From the NCBI GenBank assembly GCA_019059635.1, contig JAGVRJ010000004.1, positions 248,001 through 312,000 on the forward strand: a stretch of 64,000 nt of DNA. Direction: 5' to 3'. Position 1 is the stretch's first letter. The number at the start of each line of letters is the position of its first letter. The translations under genes and the position numbers were made by a program. This document shows positions 1 to 9,461 of the stretch, piece by piece. This DNA comes from Proales similis (Eukaryota > Rotifera > Eurotatoria > Ploima > Proalidae). Below the pieces are notes generated by a model. The model made no database searches. It saw only the letters and a list, made by a program, of their open reading frames with translations, and had not been told where the DNA came from.

Positions 1-180
1 ACGACAAGTAAGGCCGGTCAATTATCCAATTTCTCGATTCGAAATCGAACCAAACCGAATAGAAGCTGGCGACCGATGCTTCGTTTGCGATCACAAGTGC
101 ACGACCACTCAGCTCACAGCCCAAGTAAATGGCGCAAATAGTGGCCAGCTTGCATTGAATTCAACTCGCCAATTCAAAAG

Positions 181-1236
181 ATGCGGCCGGACATTCAAGT
201 GTTCTTCAACGATGTTCTAAATCTCAAATCAGAACAGACTAAAGCAGCAATCGAGGCGATTGAAAGCAAATGCAACGAGCTGGTCGATGTTCTAAATCGC
301 CAGTTCAACGTGTTCAGCAAGGCAAGCCAAACTAAAAGAGAGCAAGTAAAAAGGCCGCGTTCTATTTGGGGCGTTAAGGTGCACAACTTTCAGACCAACC
401 ACCGAGAGCTTGCCTTGAACTACATTGAGAAGCAGGTTTCATTAATGGTTTCATTAATTCATTTCATGGATACATCTCTATGCCTGCCTGCCTCTCTCTC
501 TCTCTTTCATTCTTTCGATGCTGTTGTCAGAATCCTTGCGGCGCTAGCAACAGTTTCGAATTGAAGCGAATCGAAGAGCTGAAAGACGCCAACGAGCGTC
601 TAACTCAGCAGTGAGTAAACATTCGAAGCGCTGACGGTCGATTGATTGCTCAGGAGTTGAGTGAAGGCTGGAGAAGTTGCGAAATGAAAATCAAAGGTTG
701 AGACAGCAGCTGAAGAGCAGGTGCGGCAACGCTGACGCATTTGACTTTGCCGCTTCAAGGTCATTGAGGCCGCCTGCTGACAATTCGCTTCCGTTGTGAG
801 ATGAACTAACTTTCTGCCGTGTCAGAGAGAGTGCAACTAACTCTTGCCGTTGAAAGCGTTGATCCAATTGCGGAAGGAGAAGCGTTGATTGCTCGTCGAC
901 CGAGCACATCCAATAGGGCGATCGAAAGTTGGCCAGCCTCAAGTCCGCTCTCTCACGCTCCTCGTTCAATAAGAGAGAAATGCAACTTGAACAGTTCAAT
1001 TGAAGTGTCAATGCTGAGAAAGTGAGTCGATCGTGTTGGAACTAAAAAGCCGTCTGATTTCGAGCATTCAAAGTTCGGTGAGCGTGTCAGTGAGTCGAAC
1101 GCCCACCAGCACTGTGCAGGCACCGCGTAAGCACTGTGCTGCCGGCCTGTTTGCCGCCGATGAAAAACCAGTGAACCAAGAGGACCAGAGTTTGAGCAAG
1201 GCAGGCGAAAGTAGACGACCGATGATTGGCCTGTAA
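181..1236 (+). CDS. Unidentified multi-exon coiled-coil protein
   Basis: I do not recognise this gene. An open frame starts at ATG 181 and is rich in Glu, Lys, Gln and Asn (for example EAIESKCNELVDVLNRQF), typical of a coiled coil. Likely exons are 181-435, 531-610, 667-720 and 760 onward, joined by GT-AG introns of 95, 56 and 39 bases. The third exon reads LEKLRNENQRLRQQLKS, again coiled coil. The exon structure after about 797 is unclear, because more than one acceptor keeps a frame open. The probable C-terminus ends in RRPMIGL with a stop at 1234-1236, overlapping a poly(A) signal AATAAA. A splice-donor-like GTAAGG near position 8 suggests that the gene, or another one, may start left of the window. 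The coiled-coil character is seen; the exon chain beyond the third exon is inference. Confidence 0.4.
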
Positions 1237-3172
1237 ATAAACCACGTGATCTAGTCAATCTCGGTCTAATTGAACGCAGAAGCAAGAGTCGAGCGACTGG
1301 CAAAGGAGCGTGGGAGCTGCTTAGATCAAAGCTCAAGTGAACTGAGAAAAGGCTTTATTGATGAATAAAGAAATCAAAGTGCAAAAAGCAGCCACTTTAG
1401 CCGGTTGGTTGAGGAAAAGGTAAAGAGCCACAGGGACAGCAGTGTGTCACAAGTTTAAAGCTTACTGTGCCGAATATGTTGATAAAAACGAATGTGTTGA
1501 TAAAAAAAAAAGAGTTAAACAAGCGCCGAACACAGTCGGCCACTGTCGCCTCAACAAAACGCATCGGCCAAAGGAGAGGATGCGCGAATACCAGACAGCG
1601 AGCTGCAGATTTACTAAAAGCTTAAGCACACGGTCTAAAATGATTCAAAGACAAGTGAATGGAAACAACGCTGCTGCTGCTGCCGCACTAAGCAGAATAC
1701 ATGTGACTGCTGTTTCAAATCGAACTCCACTCGAGTTGGTTGAGGCTTCCTCTTTTTCTTTGTCTTTGTTTGGACATACTCGTTTGATTTGTTCTGATTT
1801 GCACGTGCTGGTGCCGTGTGCCATGACATGACGGCAAACTGTTTGTTCATTTCTTTGTTTTTTTGTCTTTTGTTGTTTTTGCTTTGTTTTTTGATTTTTT
1901 GTTTGCGCTTTTGCTTCAATAGAAAAGAAAGAAAAGATCATTGGGATTATGAAGTGTTTGTGAAGTGTACGCACTGATTAAAGCTGAGTTGAGTCTCGCA
2001 GCGACAACACTGGGCGCAAACGCGCAACAAACAAATACCGAGTTGAGCCAACGCAGAGAATTTGTTTGAAAAGCAAATTAAAGTGGCCAAAGGCAAAACA
2101 AGATTATTAGTGAACGCAGAGATTGAAAAGGCAAAAGCAAACGAGATGAATTAGAACGCTTCTTTATGCTCTGACTGGCTGTTTCCGACTAATGGCTTCC
2201 TGGCTGTTTGGCAGTCGAGTCTGCTCGACAGTGCCTGTTATCAGGCGGAGCAGCCGATTAAGCGAATGGACATGAGCACCGACCGACCGTCTGACTGACT
2301 GACAGCGAAACAAACAGAATGCTTGAGAGTCAATTCGGAATGGAATTAACCAACAGCGCGAATAGAACAAGAATGAAATGAGAAGAGCAACAAGACTGGT
2401 CTCGGTCAAATTAACCAACCAGATTAGCTAGTGACTAAAAGAGGAAAGTTATGGCGTGAACATGCAACACACAGCCCGTCGTTTGTGCTGCGTTGACCGC
2501 TGGCTGTGGGACCGACAAAAAGAGATGTTGCATTCAGATGTTTCAACTCTGCGAGAGAAGACTAGGAATGAAGTATTTCGTGAACTGAAGCAACTGAGAG
2601 TGTTAACCAAGGATGGAAGAGAGAGAGAGAGAAGCAGCACTGTCGAGCATGAGTTTGTGTGAGAGTAGCAAATGCAAAATTGACTAAAATTAACGCGAGC
2701 AAGAAGATTCAATTGATTTGAATTGACGATCGATGCTGGAATCAGTTTAATAAGCAAATAAGGGATCACAGGCTGGGCCAGATCGATTGAGATCGGTTGT
2801 TTTAGCAACTCAGGCGAGTATTTGGTCCGACTGAACAAGTCGGATTGAGTTGTAGGTGTTGATCGGCTCAGTCTATTTGCTTGCTCATTTCTGTTCGTCG
2901 CCCGTGTCTAAATGAGCGGGCTTTATGCTTCTTGGACTCTTCTGTTGCTTTTTGATTTTTTTCATTTAATTTTGTTCCATTGTTCGCATCGTTCTGAATG
3001 TCAAGCACCACGTTTGAGTGTTGAGGCGAATATCGATTGGCACGAGGCTCGCGGGATAAATAAAATAATTCAAAATAATGCAAAAACAAAAACCAAACTG
3101 TTTGAATTCATCGGACACGAGTTCAAATCTATTGCTGGCGCTGGCGCTGATAGGTGGCGATTTGCTTAAATC
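1237..3172. other. Gene-free stretch downstream of the coiled-coil gene
   Basis: About 1.9 kb in which I can support no gene. Short open frames exist on both strands, but none shows a domain, a convincing splice pattern or a family match. It contains a short GCT triplet run near 1669-1685 and a T-rich tract around 1845-1920. The region separates two convergent transcription units (+ ending near 1236 and PPTC7 on - ending at 3173), so it probably holds their 3' UTRs. Confidence 0.5.
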
Positions 3173-4327
3173 TCATTCAATGTAGATGAGCATAACTAGA
3201 ATGTCGTCTTTTTTAATTCCGGCCGCACAGGTCCTGTCCACAAGCAGTTCACACGTAGAGTCCAACAGGCTGTTGGTGAGCTCGGGCTTGACTAGCGCCG
3301 CGTGCTGCGAATCGCCCGCTGAGTGAGCTCGGCAGCAATGGGCGGCCAAATGCTTGCTGAGTATGAGCGCAATCTCGTCCTCGTAGAGGTTGTCAAATAA
3401 GCCATCGGTGCTGATGAGAAGAAAGTCGCCCGATTTGAGCTGATGCCTTTCGAACTCACTGTCACAGGCACTGTCTCTGTACAAGTCGTGCTCGAGCAGC
3501 TCGGGCGGAGTGCAGCCGAGCTGATATGGCGCGTTATATCGGTGCGATTTGGACTGCGATTTGAAGATTACAAGATCCTCTCTAATTATCATGTAGCCAC
3601 TATCTCCTAGATTACAAGTGCTCAGCCAGTAGCAGTTGGCAGAGTGGTCGGCCTCGAGAGACAAGAGGCAAACTGTCGAACTGCCGTAGACGAGGCGTTC
3701 TTGCACGCGCTCATGCGAGTAAGCGAGCACATTGAACAGCCGCAGATGCTCGTCCGACTGGATTGCTTGCCGAGGCGGCTCGGCGGCCACAGGCAGAGGC
3801 GATTCGTTGCCGATCGCTTGCATGCATTCGTCAAGAAGAGCACTGGGAAAGAGCTTGGCGTCGTAGCCGCGTAGACGATTGGCGCTCACACCGTCGGCCA
3901 CTCCGAAGTAGTATTTGTCAGGACGTTCGGTGGGCCGATAGATGAAAGCCACGTCGTCGCCGAAGTTAAACTTGCGACTGGTCAGACCGTCGTAGGCGTA
4001 CTGAAACGCGTGCTCGAACTTGGCCTTTCCATGGCAGCCGTGGCGCAATTGGAGAAACTTGTCGCCCAGCGCGCCCATATTGCCCGACTCGAACTGGCTA
4101 TGAAGCGAATTAGTGGACGAGCAGGCTGACGAGCAAGCGCTGCTTGACGAGGGCGAGAGCGAGAGGCTGTGCAGCCCTTCCACGGCCGCCGCTCTCTCCT
4201 CGAACTCATCGTCCTGCTCGTCTGAACTGCTCAAGCAGGAGAGTCTTATCAGGTTGTTGATGAGCTCATGATTGCCGTTGAACAACTCGGACGTTTCTTC
4301 TTCGGTTAGATGACTTAACTCAGGCAT
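3173..4327 (-). CDS. PPTC7: PPTC7-like PP2C-type protein phosphatase
   Basis: A single-exon gene of 384 aa, a PP2C-family Ser/Thr phosphatase of the PPTC7/Ptc7 type. In other animals this enzyme works at mitochondria on metabolic and mitophagy proteins with two metal ions. Seen: FGDDVAFI and FGVADGV near residues 125-150, STVCLLSL, NLGDSGYMII, and DFLLISTDGLFDNLYEDE near the C-terminus, all in PP2C order with the metal-binding Asp residues of VADGV and STDGLFDN. Odd points: the usual Gly-Gly after VADGV is replaced by SANRLRGYD, and residues 1-90 are Ser-rich and acidic, with no obvious mitochondrial presequence. ATG 4327 is the first in-frame Met. The gene is head-to-head with the HOIL-1-like gene, sharing about 770 bases of upstream DNA. 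Family assignment is firm; subcellular site is uncertain. Confidence 0.88.
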   Translation of the reverse strand: MPELSHLTEEETSELFNGNHELINNLIRLSCLSSSDEQDDEFEERAAAVEGLHSLSLSPSSSSACSSACSSTNSLHSQFESGNMGALGDKFLQLRHGCHGKAKFEHAFQYAYDGLTSRKFNFGDDVAFIYRPTERPDKYYFGVADGVSANRLRGYDAKLFPSALLDECMQAIGNESPLPVAAEPPRQAIQSDEHLRLFNVLAYSHERVQERLVYGSSTVCLLSLEADHSANCYWLSTCNLGDSGYMIIREDLVIFKSQSKSHRYNAPYQLGCTPPELLEHDLYRDSACDSEFERHQLKSGDFLLISTDGLFDNLYEDEIALILSKHLAAHCCRAHSAGDSQHAALVKPELTNSLLDSTCELLVDRTCAAGIKKDDILVMLIYIE

Positions 4328-5016
4328 GGCTGGCTTATTGGCATATCAGGCTAAAATTGACTACTTTGAATTGACTTGCTTGGTTGCTTTCGATTGACTA
4401 GCAGCTATCGTTCCTATACATTGCCCGGGCTGTATCAGTTGAGCTCGACAAACACGGCCATCACAGTTAGATCATGACTCGCTCTCGCTAATATTCGGTA
4501 AAAATCGCTTCTTTTTGTTTTCTAGTTGTGTGTGTGTGTGCGTTGGTGGGTGAGGCAGCTTTCTAATCATTCGTTACTCTCCTTATGTGGATGCACTTTA
4601 GACGCTTGCCGCCTTGCTTATAATAATTTATTTGCCGGCCAGCAAAGTGGCACATAAACGAGCTAGGGCCGCGCAAGCCTTAAGCACATCGAGCGGCGGC
4701 AAAATATGCGCTGCGTTGGACCTGCGAATTCATAATTCAACGCCGCAGTCAACAATCAATTCGGCCTACTTATGCGGCATAAGTCAGAATTGCTCACTCA
4801 CAAATGCACCCGCACTCTTGTTTACTCCCCTGATCTCGATTGGCTCCCAGATGTAGCACTCTACTACTACTACTCGCTCTCCAATCTTCCTAAATCATCG
4901 CTCGCTTGGCGCATTTGAGCCGCTCTCTCCGCCTAGAATATCGAAATTCCAATTTGCGTTTCTATTTTTATCTCGGATTACTCTCTCTCCGATCGTCTGA
5001 ATTGTAGCCGCCGTGA
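4328..5016. other. Shared upstream region of PPTC7 and RBCK1 genes
   Basis: About 700 bases between two divergent genes, so it probably carries both promoters. It includes a short GT-rich run near 4527-4550 and a CTACTACTACTACT run near 4861. No coding evidence was seen. The last part (about 4960-5016) is probably a 5' UTR exon of the + strand gene, since it ends at a GTAAGG donor. Confidence 0.4.
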
Positions 5017-5099
5017 CGTAAGGGCTGAGACACATGCTCACCTTTGAGAAAGGCTCCGCTCTGAATGCTTTTTTTTTCTGCTTTTGCATTCCCAGAGCG

Positions 5100-5813
5100 A
5101 TGCTGCGCAACAAAGTCTATCTCAGCTCCGCCCTCCTTGCTTCCTTCTCACTCCTATCAGTGGACGAATGTGCCATCTGTTTAGAGCCAAGCACTTGTCT
5201 TGTTCGACTGAGAACGTGTCACCACGTCTTCTGCAGGTTGGTCTGAAACAATCCGATTTCTGTCGACAAGTTTTTAAATCGAAAAAAATCAACGCAGAAA
5301 ATGCCTCAAGAGCTACCTGATCACTTTTCCTCGCTCTGCTCATCTCTGTCCCTTGAACGAGCCAATAGAAGCCCAGTGCGACGGAAGAATCTCAAGCCCT
5401 GAAATTGAATCGGTCCTCAGTCCGGACCAAATTGATTTAGTTGCTCGCTGGACCACCTCGCTGGCTTTGAGCCAGACATTCCAGCGCTCGTGGCCCGCCC
5501 AGATTCAGTCGCTGATCGACTCCGGCCGCATTCTGCCATGTCCTCGATGCCAAACGCTGCTGGAAAAAGAGCAATCTGGTTGTCAGGCGGCGAAATGTTT
5601 TGTCTGCAAACTCGACATTTGCTTCATTACTCGTCAGGCGCGTTGGGGAGCTCAGGTAAACAAGCCGGTTCGCAATGCCACCTTGTGCTTGATGACTTGA
5701 ATTGTGCGAAATGTGAAGGGCAAAGGCGACACGAGCGGTGGATGCCGATGTGGCGTGCAAGGTCTCAGATGCCATCCGGACTGCACCAATTGTCACTAAG
5801 ATTGGAGCCCATC
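5100..5813 (+). CDS. RBCK1: HOIL-1 (RBCK1)-like RBR ubiquitin ligase, reduced form
   Basis: Three exons encode a protein of about 190 aa. In vertebrates HOIL-1 is part of the linear-ubiquitin assembly complex and also makes ester-linked ubiquitin. Seen: RING1 with [11 protein letters not shown] and the CHHVFC half; RING1 tail CPLNEP followed by [14 protein letters not shown]; then [15 protein letters not shown] and [11 protein letters not shown]; finally the HOIL-1 tail [13 protein letters not shown]...CHPDCTNCH, which is almost diagnostic. The Cys in SGC is the likely catalytic residue. Introns: about 5236-5297 and about 5656-5728. A 5' UTR intron (5017-5094, GTAAGG to CCCAG) supports ATG 5100. 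Odd: no ubiquitin-like or NZF domain, and the IBR domain appears to be missing between RING1 and RING2. Stop at 5811-5813 region; AATAAA lies near 5881. Confidence 0.8.
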
Positions 5814-5976
5814 ACTCAATAACCAAGCGCCAAAAAGAAGAGTTAAAAGAGAATTTTAACGACGAGACATTTTGTTTTCGTAATAAATTATGGGACAAGA
5901 GCATCTGAGGAGTGAAAAAAGAGCAAACAAGTCAAGTGAATCGTCGACCCAAGACTAGCCAGAAGAGATAAGAAGG

Positions 5977-6984
5977 ATGAGAGTGAAAATGAAATACGCG
6001 CTTGTCATGATTACCTGCATATTTGTCTATTCAACTCTATCGATTCTCAGTGCCAACTCAAAGCCATCAGATTCAGACGAGAGCCTCTTGGCAAATGAAC
6101 AGATTTCTCCATTTCAATCGAGAAACACTTTCCGCTCCAACATATCCATTCAATGCCAACCATGTCGAGTTGACCGAAGCCAATTGACTCTCATAGTGTT
6201 CGTGTTCACCAAGCCGAACGACCGGGCCAAGCGCGATCTCATCCGCAGCACTTGGGGTCGCTGGCAGGTGTCGGACGACTTTCGCCTCTTCTTCACTCTG
6301 GGCGACTCTGTCGAGGCGGGAGTGAACCGCAGACTCGCCCAGGAGGCAAGCGAGTGCGGCGATATCCTGCAGGACAAGTCGTTCGTGGACAAGTACGAGG
6401 CACTCACTTCCAAACTCATTATCAGCCTTCAGTGGGTAGACGCCCACTGCCGCCAAGCCAAGTTCATCCTCCGTATCAACGACGACGTGGTGGTCAACAT
6501 GCCCGCCCTGCTGCAGTTCCTGCGCTCGCAAGCGGGCAAAGAATCCGCTCTTACCAACACCATCATGGGCAGTGTGATACGCAACGCGGTTGTCAAGCGC
6601 GATCCTGCCGACAAGTTCTATCTGAGTCGGGAGATGTTCCCTCAAGAAGTCTACGATACTTATGTCGAAGGCTCAGCGTATATTCTGAGCATTGACATGG
6701 CGAGAAAGATCCTTGAGAGAGCAAGCGTGACTGCAGCGTGGCCATTTGAAGATACCTACGTCGGTCATTTGCTTTCGACCTTGGACGTAACATGGATCGA
6801 CCTGGCCACGCGTTATTTACCTAGTGAGCAGTATCACAATAGAAAGGCAAATGAAATCATGGCCGAGATCTGGCGCAGTCCACCTGACGCCTTTCTCTTC
6901 ATTTTTGTTAGGCAGCTGCTTGACTGGCAGGCGGCATGTAACGCTCTCTTGAATAGACTCACAATCGAGCAGAGTGGCCTATGA
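5977..6984 (+). CDS. GT31 beta-1,3-galactosyltransferase-like enzyme, copy 1
   Basis: An intronless gene for 335 aa, a type II Golgi membrane protein of the galactosyltransferase family 31 (sugar added in beta-1,3 linkage from a UDP-sugar). Seen: signal anchor at about residues 4-24 (ALVMITCIFVYSTLSIL), short stem, then FVFTKPNDRAKRDLIRSTWG (the RxxIRxTW motif), RINDDVVVN (metal-binding DxD-type site) and EDTYVGHLL (the conserved E-D-x-Y-V-G motif with the likely base). ATG 5977 is followed by a second at 5986; either fits. Its middle (about 6190-6625) is almost identical in DNA to copies 2 and 3, while its C-terminal third is unlike every other copy. A poly(A) signal AATAAA is near 7040. Exact acceptor and sugar cannot be told from sequence. 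Confidence 0.88.
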   Translation: MRVKMKYALVMITCIFVYSTLSILSANSKPSDSDESLLANEQISPFQSRNTFRSNISIQCQPCRVDRSQLTLIVFVFTKPNDRAKRDLIRSTWGRWQVSDDFRLFFTLGDSVEAGVNRRLAQEASECGDILQDKSFVDKYEALTSKLIISLQWVDAHCRQAKFILRINDDVVVNMPALLQFLRSQAGKESALTNTIMGSVIRNAVVKRDPADKFYLSREMFPQEVYDTYVEGSAYILSIDMARKILERASVTAAWPFEDTYVGHLLSTLDVTWIDLATRYLPSEQYHNRKANEIMAEIWRSPPDAFLFIFVRQLLDWQAACNALLNRLTIEQSGL

Positions 6985-7453
6985 TTGCATTGTATTTGTG
7001 GCGGTCTTGGCAAGTGCGGTTGCCTGAAAACAAAAAAAAATAAAATGAATCTTCCTGTTGCTCTACCAATCTAGCGCGTAAATAATTCATTGAATTTCGA
7101 GTCGAGTTCACGACCACGATTTTAGCTACTTGAAATGCTCTTTATTAAGCTGGAAAAGTTCAAAATAGAAATGAGTTGCGTCAATTTACAGAAAATTGAC
7201 TGTTTGTTCATTTCTGACTCAAATCGAAGCATAATTCAATCCAACCGGAGAGTTATTTAGGGGCTGCACTCTGGATAGAACCAATCTTCATATTGGCTGC
7301 GCTCAAACCCGGAGGTAGAATAAACATAACGCCTAGCACTAGCGTAGCAGCGCATGTCGCTTCAGAATCCAAATTGCTACTTAAGCTGAAGCAGTTAGTG
7401 GCGAAAAATGCATCAATCGATAAGTTGAGAAACGAAAAAACCGACTAGTTGAA
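6985..7453. other. Intergenic spacer between GT31 copies 1 and 2
   Basis: About 470 bases, AT-rich, with a poly(A) signal near 7040 for copy 1. No coding frame or repeat was seen. It is not similar by eye to the spacer after copies 2 or 3. Confidence 0.5.
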
Positions 7454-8494
7454 ATGCCTTTTACCAAAGTGAAAAGATGTCTCTTACTTGTGTTGGCGAC
7501 AATTTCATTTGCTGCAGTTTCGATCACCTACATGGTTGAGGAGACAAAAGTAAACATAAAAATAGCCTTAAACCAGCAGTCAACGAAAAAGAATCAAATG
7601 CCAAGAGGCTTGAGTGAACAGCCTTCGCCGAAATCAGACGATGCCGTAACAAAACTGACTAGGATATGTAACTTGCAAAACGATAGACTTATCGTTATAG
7701 TGTTCGTGTTCACCAAGCCGAGCGACCGAGCAAAGCGCGATCTCATCCGCAGCACTTGGGGCCGCTGGCAGGTGTCGGACGACTTTCGCCTCTTCTTCAC
7801 TCTGGGCGACTCTGTCGAGGCGGGAGTGAACCGCAGACTCGCCCAGGAGGCAAGCGAGTGCGGTGATATCCTGCAGGACATGTCGTTCGTGGACAAGTAC
7901 GAGACGCTCACTTCCAAGCTGCTGTCCAGCCTGCAGTGGGTGGACGCCCACTGCCGCCAGGCCAAGTTCATCCTCCGTATCAACGACGACGTGGTGGTCA
8001 ACATGCCCGCCCTGCTGCAGTTCCTGCGCTCGCAAGCGGGCAAAGAATCCGCTCTTACCAACACCATCATGGGCAGTGTGATACGCAACGCGGTTGTCAA
8101 GCGCGATCCTGCCGACAAGTTTTACGTGAACCCACAAGTCTTCCCTCAAACGCACTATGATACATACGTCGAAGGCTCTGCCATTCTTATGAGCATTGAC
8201 ATGGCCCACAAACTTGTGAACCAAGCTCGCCAGGTTAAGCCGTGGCCTTTCGAGGATGTATATGTCGGTCATTTGGCCGCTCGATTGAACGTCAGTTGGA
8301 TTGATATTGCGCATCGCTGCTTACCACACCAGCAGTACAATCGGAAGACGACAAACGAAATAATCAGCGATATTTGGCGCAGCTCAGATGTTTCTCTTTT
8401 TGTGTTCATATTGGTCAAAAAGCGATTGGCCTGGGAGGCCACGTGGAATGCTCTGAGAGACCGGCTGATTTTAGACCAAAGTAGGCATTCATAG
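7454..8494 (+). CDS. GT31 beta-1,3-galactosyltransferase-like enzyme, copy 2
   Basis: An intronless gene for 346 aa with the same design as copy 1: signal anchor at about residues 9-29 (CLLLVLATISFAAVSITYMV), unique stem, RSTWGRWQVSDDFRLFFTLG, RINDDVVVN and EDVYVGHLAARLN. The stem (residues 30-80) is unlike other copies. The core from about 7700 to 8125 is almost the same as copies 1 and 3, and the last 130 residues (MSIDMAHKLVNQARQVKPWP onward) match copy 3 closely. The 3' flank also matches that of copy 3, including a relic of the CEP95 3' end. Predicted Golgi type II transferase; donor and acceptor unknown. Confidence 0.88.
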   Translation: MPFTKVKRCLLLVLATISFAAVSITYMVEETKVNIKIALNQQSTKKNQMPRGLSEQPSPKSDDAVTKLTRICNLQNDRLIVIVFVFTKPSDRAKRDLIRSTWGRWQVSDDFRLFFTLGDSVEAGVNRRLAQEASECGDILQDMSFVDKYETLTSKLLSSLQWVDAHCRQAKFILRINDDVVVNMPALLQFLRSQAGKESALTNTIMGSVIRNAVVKRDPADKFYVNPQVFPQTHYDTYVEGSAILMSIDMAHKLVNQARQVKPWPFEDVYVGHLAARLNVSWIDIAHRCLPHQQYNRKTTNEIISDIWRSSDVSLFVFILVKKRLAWEATWNALRDRLILDQSRHS

Positions 8495-8645
8495 TTGGGA
8501 TATGCTTTTTAATTCAAAACAAGCGGTTTATTCAATTTTTATTTGGCTATTTGACAAGAAAGAAAAAGCAATACAGGATTAAGACGATTGTTTAAAAAAA
8601 GTTCATCATTTTTGGGCGATGGAGTTTCGATAGTAATTGACCCAA
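8495..8645. repeat. Duplicated 3' flank of GT31, with CEP95 3'-end relic
   Basis: This segment matches 10467-10610, downstream of GT31 copy 3. The shared parts include the run AAGCGGTTTATTC, the run GGATTAAGA and then TCATCATTTTTGGGCGATGG followed by TTTCGATAGTAATTG. At 10570 these last bases encode, on the minus strand, the end of CEP95 (YYRNSIAQK and stop). At 8606-8643 only this tail is present and the similarity then stops, so it is a truncated copy carried along with the duplicated transferase gene. Confidence 0.8.
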
Positions 8646-8717
8646 TCAGGCTCGCAACGGGGACCTGGACCAATACATTGAAGCTGAGAAAAGTTAAGCG
8701 ACGATTTCGGCGCGTTT

Positions 8718-8785
8718 ACAAAAGAATATCCGGATACGCGGGCTGCAATTGCATACAAACGCATATTCGAAGGTTAAGGTGACTT
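8718..8785 (+). pseudogene. Relic of an NUBP1 exon
   Basis: The bases encode YPDTRAAIAYKRIFEG and then a stop, closely matching the NUBP1 exon at about 17460-17515 ([15 protein letters not shown]). Even the splice-donor area is recognisable (CGAAGGTTAAGG against CGAAGGTAAAGA). No other NUBP1 exon is visible around it, so it is a stranded fragment and not a gene. It lies just after the CEP95 relic. Confidence 0.7.
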
Positions 8786-9461
8786 TAAGCTTTTAGCGTC
8801 TTTTAGCTGGTTGCTGTATCCAAAATCACAAGTGGCTAAAACTTCTTAGCTTCTGAAAATTCTCGATCCTAGTAAGGTTCGATCAGATTCATACTGAAAA
8901 AAATGCTTGAAATTGGCGCTCCCACGGCTTTTAGACGAACTTGACTGAAAATCAGAAATGATAAAAATACCAAAAACGGAAACCAAAAATAGAAATTGTT
9001 GAAGAAATAAAGTTTAGCCAAGAAATAGAAAAGACCAAAGAATTTTTGTTTGTGACAGAATTTATTCATTCTCAAAGTATCTTTTGAAATAAAAGGTTGG
9101 AAGTAAAAATAAGTATAAGTAAAAGGGTGTAAAAATAATGATTCCATTCTCTACGCATGAAGGGTTAAAAAGATCATACTTTCTATATAAGAAAGGAAAT
9201 AATTTATAAATGAGAACATTCTAACAAAAAGAAAGAGTTGATTGGTTAGATGAAGTAAAATATCGATATGTTATGCCTTGATTTAGAATATGCCTCATTC
9301 TAGAATAAGGCAAGTCAAGTGAAAATGAACAATTCAGAAAATTCTTGATTTCAACTTAAAAATTCTAACTTGAGGCAGCTCAGATAAGTTGTAAGAATCT
9401 CTTTAGAAAACTTTTAAGACGAATATTGGTCTTGTGAAACAAAAACATACTGGAAAACGAG
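8786..9461. other. AT-rich spacer before GT31 copy 3
   Basis: About 680 bases of strongly AT-rich DNA. A minus-strand frame at 8869-9147 is open, but it is made almost only of Phe, Tyr, Leu and Lys and matches no family, so I take it as chance. No promoter motif stands out. Confidence 0.5.

Noticed and set aside
6073-8314. Long open frames antisense to the GT31 copies (61-226 aa), repeated in every copy
   Set aside because: They recur only because the GC-rich core recurs. They have no start conservation, no domain and no signal; the sense strand encodes a full enzyme family.
8869-9147. 92-aa minus-strand frame rich in Phe and Tyr
   Set aside because: Composition follows AT-rich DNA; no start context or family.
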